A DNA stretch of 64,000 nucleotides, from assembly GCF_903995425.1 (NCBI RefSeq), contig NC_050456.1, forward strand, positions 82,745,795 to 82,809,794, in the 5' to 3' direction. Below the pieces are notes generated by a model that searched no databases, was not told where the DNA came from, and was given only the letters and a program-made list of their open reading frames with translations. Positions 56,226 to 64,000 of this stretch are shown one piece after another; positions within the stretch are counted from its first letter, which is position 1; the number at the start of each line of letters is the position of its first letter. Made by a program: the position numbers and the translations under genes. This stretch comes from Onychomys torridus. Its lineage: Eukaryota; Chordata; Mammalia; Rodentia; Cricetidae.

Positions 56226-56404
56226 TGGAGAACTGCAGTGCCAATGGATCAGGCAGCAGAAGTAGGAAACCAAGTTACCCAGTTTCTGTTGCTGCAGAGC
56301 CTCAGCACAAACACATCTGCCTCTCTCCAGGGTCCATTGAGGCTCTTTGTGAGCAGTGAAGAAATCTAAGCACATCTGAGCAGGTTTTAAGTGTTTTTAA
56401 TGAA

Positions 56405-56623
56405 GGGCTGGAGAATGTCCCAGTTTAAGAGCACATACTACTCTTGTAGAGGGCCTGAGTTTGGTTCCTAGCATCCACATCAGGCATCCTACACTCACCT
56501 TTAACTCCAGTCTCAGGGGATCTGACACCTTCTTTTTGTCTCTGCAGGTACCTGTGCACATGGTGCTCATAAATTCATAGAGGCACACATACACATGCAC
56601 CCAAATTAAAATAAATAAATCTT
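56405..56623 (+). repeat. B3 SINE
   Basis: Head 'gggctggagaatgtccc', 'ttgtagagggcctgagtttgg', 'ccagtctcaggggatctgac', tail 'aattaaaataaataaatct'. Confidence 0.88.
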
Positions 56624-56749
56624 AATTGGTTTTTAATGAAACAAAGCAACATACTAGCTCTCCAACCTCTTTCCTCCCTTTCCTTCAGTATCACCTTTCA
56701 CCTACACTTTGAGTGGTTTGGTTCAGAGGTCAATGCATTTCATTTATAA

Positions 56750-56925
56750 AATGTATTTTGTGTGTTCTGTGTATGTGTAGATGCATGCATACACACCATG
56801 GTGCTCATGTAGAGACAGGAGGACAACTTGCAGGAAGGAGTTGGCTCTCTCTTTCTTGAGGGTCCTAAGGTATTGAGCTCAAGTTGTCAGGCATGCACCT
56901 TTACCTGCTTAACTATCTCACAGGC
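56750..56925 (-). repeat. B3-like SINE, antisense, diverged
   Basis: 'catgtagagacaggaggacaacttgcaggaagg', 'ggtattgagctcaagttgtcaggc' and 'cttaactatctcacaggccc'. Confidence 0.7.
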
Positions 56926-57189
56926 CCATGAAGTCAGCAGCCTTTAGAAACTTCTCATTTTAGCCTGACTTTTGCTGTAAGGAAGAAAGCTGGAAAACAA
57001 AAGTTGAATGTATGCCAAGTAAGTGATTAGCTTGCTTTGCCTCCCCCACCCCCAGCCCCATTTGGTTCTGTTGTATACGCTGCTTCTTCTCTCTGATCAT
57101 GGTGTGTGCACTCTGCATGGATGAGACACTATTGCTGGGGAGACACGAACAAAAGGAAGGAACAAATGACGGACCAAAGCGAGGTATGA
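56926..57189. other. Unique sequence
   Basis: Nothing recognised. Confidence 0.4.
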
Positions 57190-57650
57190 AAATGAGCATC
57201 CAGTGAGTGTTACTGGGGTTTCTTACAGGAGCATGCTTGTCTCAAAGCCAGCCCAGCACGGGTGATGGCTAACAAAAACTTGGAGCCTGGGAACACTGTA
57301 TAACATGCAGGCAGCCCAAGAGGTTCCAGGCAACTTCAGTTGGGCTCTCTTCCAGACAGCTTGGCTGGTCTCTGTCTGTCTCTTCCAGGCAGCTTGGCTG
57401 GTCTCTGTCTATCTTTGCCAGGTAGCTAGGCTGTGCAGCTCCACTGGACTGAAACTGTCTCTCAGCAGCCCTTACTGTTTATATATGCTTGAGGAAAGGG
57501 CTTAGTGAATCTGGTCAGTTTCAGGAACTTCTGGAGTTTAAGAAACTTCCCTGTAGGATGCAAAGTTTTACCTCCTTTTAGAACAACTGCTATCTTAATA
57601 AATTTCCCTCCAAAATTGAAAGCTTTATCTCACAGGATGTTATTTTACAA
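57190..57650 (+). mobile_element. LTR-like element with short tandem units
   Basis: Begins with 'cagtgagtgttactggggtttcttacaggagcatg'. Contains about three tandem units of 'ttccaggcagcttggctggtctctgtct' at 57345-57435 and a late 'cttaataaatttccctcc' (poly(A)-like signal near 57597). Tandem motif plus late AATAAA suggests a rodent LTR, but no end duplication was found. Confidence 0.4.
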
Positions 57651-58569
57651 TATGCTATCATTACAGCCATTAATAGGTTAAAACAACAACAAGAAGTTTC
57701 CAAAAAAAAAAAGTAAAACCATGTATGTTATCACCATCACCACCACTGTTGTCACTGTTGATGTCCTCCTCTTCATCATCTTGATTTTAAGGAATGGTTG
57801 CTTTAAGTATAGTGGGGTTTTTTTGTTTGTTTGTTTTTTGTTTTGTTGTTGTTGTTTTGGTCTGGCCTTTACAGGCTCCAATTTTCCTACAATTTGAAAA
57901 ATTTACTTTCCAGTATGTTGAAAAAAAAAAATCACCAGCCTTTGTTTGCTGATCCTGTGGGGAAAGGCACTGATCATGGACAAAGTGGGAGAGAGATGGT
58001 ATGGGAGAGCAACAGGAAGGAGGCGTGAGAGCTGATAGGTTCCTTTGCTTTAAAACCAAAAAGACTCTGAATCTAGCACAATTCCATTCCATTTCCTTGG
58101 TCTGTTGCTATTGCTATGATACAGTCTAGCAAGACCAAGCTGATCACTGTGAATTCTCCAACAACCTACTTCTCATGTGTGCAGAACAGCTGATTTCTGC
58201 TCCCGTTTCACATACAGGCAAGAATGGCCTTGGAGCAACTGTCAGCAAAACCCACATCCTGTTGTACTGAGCCTGGCTTGGGATTTATGGTTATTGGCTT
58301 CATTCCATAGTCTTAAGGGTAGGCCTTGAGTTTTATATGGTTACAGATTTCCTAATGCTGGGCTACATGTAGCAAGGGCAAGAGCCAGTGTGGACGAAAT
58401 GCTATGATCCAGACAGGGTAAGTAGGTCAGAACTGAAAGCTGTTAAAAATGTGTTTGGATTTTCAGATTTGAGTAACTATCATGGATAGATTCCTTCACA
58501 GTCAAGTCTAGACTAGGTGTAGATTTTAGAAGAGAGTGAGACTGGCTGTGGGGTGGAGGTGTTCTTTTT
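57651..58569. other. Unique sequence
   Basis: Contains short (GTT)/(TTTG) and A runs at 57690-57860. No gene. Confidence 0.4.
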
Positions 58570-58690
58570 GTTTTGCGTTTTGAGACCCAGTCTCACTGCA
58601 GACCAGGCTGGCCTGCAACTGGTGGTAATCCTCTGGCCTTTTTCTCCTGAGTGCTGTGATTACAGCATGGGTGGCACCAGGTTTAAAACT
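58570..58690 (-). repeat. Old B1-like SINE, antisense
   Basis: 'gttttgagacccagtctcactgcagaccaggctggcc' and 'gtgctgtgattacagcatgg'. Diverged. Confidence 0.7.
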
Positions 58691-58825
58691 TTTGAAAAGA
58701 ATGTGGAACACCTAGGAGGAGACAGAAATAATAGTGGGGAACCACTAGAGGCTCAGAGGTAACAGCCTGGGATGCAGATACACAGAGAACCTGGTTCCCC
58801 TTCATTTGAATTGGAATTTTAATTC

Positions 58826-58940
58826 CTGAAGCCATTGTAATCCCAAGGAGGTGGAGGCTGGAAGATCAGGGTTCAAGGTTACCTTCAGCTTTATAGCAGG
58901 TTCTGGGCCAGCCTGGGCTACATGAGTCCCTGGGTTTTTG
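58826..58940 (+). repeat. Old B1-like SINE
   Basis: 'attgtaatcccaaggaggtggaggctggaagatcagggttcaagg' and 'ggccagcctgggctacatgag'. Diverged, head missing. Confidence 0.65.
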
Positions 58941-59470
58941 TTTCCTGCATACATGCACAAATGTGAGAGAAAACAGTCAGGAGAAGATAGATTAGACCTT
59001 GGATGTTTGGGGTTGCCTACTACAAGTTTCTTTAACCCTGAAGTTAGTTTTCTCATCTAAAAGAAAGAGCCAATTATATACAACTCACATCCTGGCACTC
59101 TCTGGGTGAAACAATATTGAAGCAAGTTCTGGAACCTGTTAGTGTTTAATGCTTGGAAAGCTTGCTACCATGAATATTTCTTTACAAACCACAGAACATT
59201 CTAGCCTTCTCAAAACCCAATCTCATCCATTAGATTGTGGGGGAGTAGAGAGATTAGGGAAATATTGGTCTAAGAATACAAGTATAAACAGGAGAACTAA
59301 GTTCAAGTGATGAACTATACATCACAACTACTAAAGCCAAAAACAATATACACTGTATGCTTGAAAATTATTGAGGTTTTAAGACTTTTTTACTTCATAA
59401 ATGATGACTATAAATAGCTTCATTTAGCCATGGTACAATGTATGCATATGTCAGATCATTTATATACCAT
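58941..59470. other. Unique sequence
   Basis: Nothing recognised. Confidence 0.4.
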
Positions 59471-59473
59471 ACA

Positions 59474-59525
<52 letters not shown>
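59471..59525. repeat. (CA)n microsatellite
   Basis: About 26 CA units, abutting the LTR end of the second provirus. Confidence 0.96.
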
Positions 59526-59529
<4 letters not shown>

Positions 59530-59899
59530 CAGACTGTCTTTGGACTACTAGTTCTCAAATAATGACATGAAGACCTCTAATTAATATGAAATCTTGGCCT
59601 TAGCTTAGGCGTGTTCCCAACTAGCTCTTATAACTTAACCAGTTTATCTTAATCTGATCTCCCACATGGCTTATTACCTCTACTCTATATTGTACACCCA
59701 ACTTCCTCAGAGTCTTGCTGGCAAATCCCCTGCTTCTCAGGTTCTTCCCCCCAGTTCTTCTCTCTCTGGAAGTTCCACCTAGCCTCCCCTGCCTAGCTAT
59801 TGACCATTCAGCTCTTTATTAAGCCAATCAGAAGGTGCCTTAGGCAAATGAGGTAAAACAGAGAGATCTTCACACAGTGTGATCAAATATCCCACAACA
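59526..59899 (-). repeat. 3' LTR of second provirus
   Basis: Minus-strand start TGTTGTGGGATATTTG follows the polypurine tract. 'gccattgacc...cagctctttattaagccaatcag' corresponds to the AATAAAAAGCTGAAT region of the first copy on the other strand. The U3 tandem repeats of copy 1 are absent here, making it shorter. Confidence 0.82.
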
Positions 59900-62200
59900 T
59901 TTTCCCCCTTTTGTCTAAATAAAAAGGAAAGGATTTAACTCTAACACAGTAAAACTATATACAATAAGAACAATTATGAGGTAAAAGTTATATTCAGAAT
60001 GTCCAGTCCATTTGTATTTGGCAACTTTGGAGAAAGTACTCTATTATCTATCCTTTCTTGGTGAGTTTAAACTTTTGTACCTAAATCACTTTCTATCTTA
60101 ACTTGTGTTACCAACCTAAAAATATCTTTTTAGACCTTAAAACAATTTCTTTGATAAAAACTTAAGTTTTTAAGTTTTTGTTTCTCAACCTTATAAACTT
60201 TACATCTCTTTTGTAAGTTTCTTTTCTGAATTTGGAAACAAGGAAAACTGTAAAACTATAACTATCTAGTCTTCAACCCCCATCAGAGACTCAAGTAGGA
60301 TAAGATATTGCCTGAGTAAACAGGAAGTGCAGAGCAAGCAACTTCCAAAACTATAGAAATCACAGAGACACATGGCTGCCTGGACAGTCACCCAAGGATC
60401 CTCTACAACATTGGGGCATCCATCATTGGCCTATAGGCCTAGAAAATCTGACAGTCGTTTCTGTGAAGCAGGAATTTTGAAGGACTCCTGTACCCTGTCT
60501 TGGCAAAGTTTGGCAGTCACTTCCAGTTTGGACAGTATACTGTTACCAGTCAAGGCAAGGGTAGTTTCTTGCCCAGATGACAACCTTTGCCACATTGAAA
60601 GCAAACTCAGTATGGAGGTTCTTTGATGCCCATCATCCTCTTTTGAAGTAAATTGGTATTGTCAGGAGCAGATGTGTCTCACTGTACAGAAAAGTCTTAT
60701 GTTATTAAAACATTTTAAAAGCCATATTCTGAAGGTTTTTGAAGTGTTTGAGGATCATCTGTCTAAAATATATCTCTGTATGATCTTGAAAAATAACATA
60801 AGTTTGGTTGTTGTAGATGACTAACTAATAATCTGCATTTTTTATTATCCTAAATAGCTTTCAAGGACTAAAACTTTACATTATATTTTAAAATGAGCTA
60901 TATAGGTACAATACCTTAAACAAGAATAGAAACATATACAGTATAGCAAAAATAGCCTTAAATTTGTATCAATATACAAAAATCCATACCAATGTAAAAT
61001 ATTTGAGACTGTTGGTTGTTCAAAAGTAGACTCAACAATCCACTCTTTTATCCCATCCTATCTACCCTATACCCCCTTTTCCCCATCAGAACAAATCCCT
61101 GAATCTAATCTCCTTTGTTCAGCTTTCTCCCTGACCATGACCAGTAACAATTTGTAACCAACCCCCACAAATGATGACGAACATCAATAACGCATTGAAT
61201 GACCAAAACCACCCATCCCACCTCTTAGGAATGTGAGTGTCGTGTTCTCTAGACTGCTTTCTGTTGTCTGGGGGTGATGACATCTTTGGGGAACCTGAGA
61301 AAATTAGGATAATGGTTAAGTTCTGGGAGAGTTAGCTGTATTATGTATTGTCCAGTCAGTCTCTGTGCAATGGGAAAGCACAAGTCTTATATGCAGTCTA
61401 GACTAGAATAGTCTGTGAGGCTGAACTATTTCAGCCAGCAGTGTTGAAGCTGTTCTGGATGCAGAACTCTGAGGAAACTGCAACAGAGGTGCTCTGAGAG
61501 ACTGGGTCTCCTGGGCCAACTGTTTTCATTGGTGTCTGGTCCCCTTGCTCTGAAAATACACGAACTTTTAAAGGTAACATACATATATGTATTAATACAA
61601 GTATGGAATGTGCAGGGTATACAAGTCACCTTAAGATGATTTTTTTGTTGTTCTATGTTTGAGTAGGTAAAAGACACCTGTCAACTTTATAAGTCTGTTC
61701 AGACTACATATCTAAATTGTAATATGATAAATAATGGGGACTCTATAACCAACAAGATTCATCATGTCTCATCCAGTCTCAGAGCTGTTCTCATAGTAGA
61801 GGGATCAGCATACACGTCACCTGTCCTGTATTCTTTCTTGGTTTCTCTATTCATGTCTGTAGCCAAGATTTTCAGGAGGTCTCCTTCAATCAAATTTTAT
61901 CTTTATCTATTTTTAAGAAAACCATAATTTTTTGTTTCCTGTGGAAACAAAGGCATAACCTCTCTTGCAATGCAACATATATTTTGACTTCCATTGTGAA
62001 GTGAAAATGTTCTTAAAATATAGGTTGGTTCAATTTAGCAGTTTCCATAATCCAATGTCTCTCTGCAGCTATTGATTTTGTTCATTAGCATTTAAAAAAA
62101 TTCAAAGTCAGCAAAGCACCATACAGGATCCAGATGCATTGTGTGTTTCCTATCTTTGTGTGGCTTTTTCCTTTTATATTATGTTACTCTTTCTTTAAAG
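59526..62200 (-). mobile_element. Second copy of the deleted class II provirus, 5'-truncated
   Basis: Minus-strand provirus: 3' LTR 59526-59899, polypurine tract AAAAGGGGGAAAA at about 59900-59912, internal region to 62200. The internal part is collinear with the first copy (10757-12340): both share 'actgctttctgttgtc' (near 11811 and 61253), 'gctgcctggacagtcacccaag', the integrase C-terminal remnant and 'caccatacaggatc'. The 5' LTR and primer-binding site are missing, cut where an LTR repeat begins near 62205. The integrase remnant is more decayed than in the first copy. Confidence 0.85.
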
Positions 62201-62204
62201 ACCT

Positions 62205-62525
62205 TGCCAGGCAATAGCACTATTTGAAAGGATTAGAAGGACTAGGAAGTGTGACCTTGTTGAAGGAATTGTGTCACTGGGGGTGAGGTTTCAGAAGCCC
62301 ATGAAAAGCCCAGAGTCAGAGTCTGTCTGTCTGTCTGTCTGTCTGTCTCTGCCTATGGATCAACACTACTGCTCTAGCACCTGCCCGCATGGTGCCATGC
62401 TCCCTGCCATGATGATAATGGATTAAACTTCTGAAACTGTAAGCAAGTCCCCAATTAAATGCTTTCTGTTGCAGTGGTCTTGGCCATGGTGTCTCTTCAC
62501 AGCAATATAACATTGGCTAAGACCA
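62205..62525 (+). mobile_element. ERVL-type LTR, same family as 16498, 5'-truncated
   Basis: 'ggcaatagcactatttgaaaggattagaagg', 'gtgaccttgttgaaggaattgtgtcactggggg', 'gatgataatggattaaacttctgaaactgtaagc', and the end 'ggtgtctcttcacagcaatataacattggctaagac'. Contains (CTGT)n at 62321-62349. Confidence 0.72.
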
Positions 62526-62527
62526 AC

Positions 62528-62642
62528 ACTTTAAAACTGGAGTTAGAGATGGCTGTGAGCCACCATGTGGATGCTGGGAATCAAACCTGGGTCCTCTGAA
62601 GAGCAGCTGTGCTCTTAAGTGCTGGGTGATCTCTCCCGCCCT
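62528..62642 (-). repeat. B2 SINE fragment, antisense
   Basis: 'gatggctgtgagccaccatgtgg', 'aatcaaacctgggtcctctgaagagcagctg' and 'ggtgatctctcccgccc'. The 3' third is missing. Confidence 0.88.
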
Positions 62643-62694
62643 TTAAAGAAACATTTTAAAGCAATCAACCACAGACTTCTATCCAGAGACTTTC

Positions 62695-64000
62695 TAAGAA
62701 AATTCTTATTCTTTGAGAATTTTGTATAATGTATTTTGACCATATTCACCCCTCCCTCACTTCTTCCCACACTCCCTTGCCACTCCCCTACCCACACAAC
62801 TTTGTGTTCTTTCTCCCTCTCTTTGTTCCAATTTGTGCTGCCCAAATCATCACGGATTATTGTGTGGCATTCTACTGGTGCAAGTCAAACCACCCGCTCT
62901 GAAAGCTCTTAAAACTGACTCTCCATCTCCAGGCAGCTTTCAATTGCTAATAGGGCCTCAGCTAGAGGTGGGCCTTCCTGACCACCTGCCTTCACCATGC
63001 TGGCATTTGGTCTGGCCTGAGCTTGCACAGGCTTGTGTATGTTATCACATCTACTCTGAATTTATATGTGCAGCTGCCATGTTGTGTCTGGAGGACGCTG
63101 TGTCCTTGAAGTCATCCACAGTCTCTGGTTTCTATAATCTTTCTCCCTGATCTTCTGCAATGACTCCCGAGCCTTAGGAGAAGTAGTGTGATACAGATGT
63201 CTCATTTAGGGTGGAATACTCTACAGTCTCTTATTCTCTGCATCTTGTCCAGTTGTGGGTCTCTGTCAATCACCATCTACTGCAAACAGAAGTTTCTTGG
63301 ATGTGGGTTGAGAGATGCATTATCCATGAGTATAACAATAAGTCGCTCGGATTATGTTTAACACTATATCCACTGAGCAGAATAATAACAGTAGGTTCCA
63401 GCTGGGTGGGTGGCCCACGCCTGTAGTCCCAGCACTCGGGAGGCAGAGCCAGGCGGATCTCTGTGAGTTTGAGGCCAGCCTGGTCTACAGGGCAAGATCC
63501 AGGACAGGCACCAAAACTACACAGAGAAACCCTGTTTCAAAAAACCAAAAACCAAACCAAACCAAAATAACAGTAGGTTCCTTCTTAGGGTCGATGGCCT
63601 GTCCAGCCACACGCTCTTGGCCCAGCATTGGCACCAGGTATGGGTTTCATCTTGAGGACTTAAATCACTCATAAAGTGGTTGGTTACTCACATAATGTTC
63701 TACTTCTTAAAGGGATTTGCTTGTGAACATTGCCTCTCCTTTTCCGGAGTTGTAGTGAATAGTCTGTTGCCATTGGGAAGAATTCTCTCCTCATTCCTGC
63801 AGGGCCATGATCAAACCCATCACTCACACCTACCACCCCATCGGTACACAGATTCTACCAAGGCAAGCTGCTGCTCTATCACCTTAAGACTCCATCCCAT
63901 GCTAAAGCTTTAGACATTGCATTTTTCTGCTTGTCAGGCTTGCTTCTGGCCTCCCACTGTCTCCACTTATTAAACGCCTCCCACTTCTGACGAGGGCTGT
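62695..64000 (-). mobile_element. L1-like (Lx-type?) rodent repeat, antisense
   Basis: A long familiar rodent repeat: 'attctttgagaattttgtataatg' at its 3' end (left), then 'attgctaatagggcctcagctagaggtggg', 'acagtctcttattctctgcatcttg' and 'ttgtgggtctctgtcaatcacc'. Runs off the window. Open frames on both strands are short. Class assigned from memory, so tentative. Confidence 0.5.
63400..63565 (+). repeat. B1 SINE with 16-bp target duplication
   Basis: Young B1 ('agctgggtgggtggcccacgcctg' to 'agagaaaccctgtttc', tail of A/CC units). Flanked by exact AATAACAGTAGGTTCC at 63384-63399 and 63566-63581, inside the L1-like repeat. Confidence 0.95.

Noticed and set aside
1..64000. CRISPR array, operon or bacterial mobile element
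   Set aside because: Repeat types are rodent SINE, LTR and L1; no regularly spaced repeats with unique spacers and no dense long frames occur.

Overview
The window looks like non-coding nuclear DNA from a muroid rodent. It has A+T-rich intergenic or intronic composition, dense B1, B2/B3, B4-like and ID SINEs, and many microsatellites. Several LTR families present here are ones I associate with cricetids (voles, hamsters, deer mice); that lineage call is inference from memory. I see no intact host protein-coding gene. Every open frame above about 100 codons falls in a repeat, runs through a microsatellite, or lies beside a dead retrocopy.

Layout. 0-9.8 kb: an LTR-like left end, back-to-back B2s, a B1 with a GATA tail, an old hAT element (URR1 type), a B3 inserted beside a B4, a composite SINE and an ID element, separated by unique DNA. 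9.8-13.9 kb: a minus-strand class II endogenous retrovirus with two LTRs, a primer-binding site, a polypurine tract and a perfect 6-bp target duplication. Its coding part is mostly deleted, and a B1, a B2 and a foreign solo LTR are nested in its LTRs. 14-28.8 kb: mostly unique DNA with a few fossils (MER5-type, Tigger-type, L1M-type, LTR pieces), including the best candidate conserved non-coding blocks at about 21.8-22.5 and 25.3-26.5 kb. 28.8-40 kb: SINEs, two LTRs (one with a perfect TSD), three MIRs and an L1-mobilised insert with a 16-bp TSD. 40-51 kb: unique DNA, AT-rich DNA, a decayed tRNA-Lys(TTT) pseudogene, and LTRs of which two have perfect 6-bp TSDs. 51-54 kb: a processed pseudogene resembling Fgfr1op2 (minus strand) next to another solo LTR. 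54-59.5 kb: unique DNA and SINEs. 59.5-62.2 kb: a second, truncated copy of the same deleted retrovirus. 62.2-64 kb: LTR, B2 and L1-like sequence with a young B1.

The elements do not form a pathway. The biology here is insertion history: SINEs and a processed gene copy probably moved by L1, endogenous retroviruses reduced to solo LTRs or deleted proviruses, and possibly gene-regulatory DNA in the repeat-poor blocks. The most notable structures are the pair of proviruses that share the same internal deletion, two LTR families whose U3 region contains B1-like sequence, and the repeat-free blocks rich in homeodomain and POU-type motifs. Family names were assigned by recognition, without a database search.
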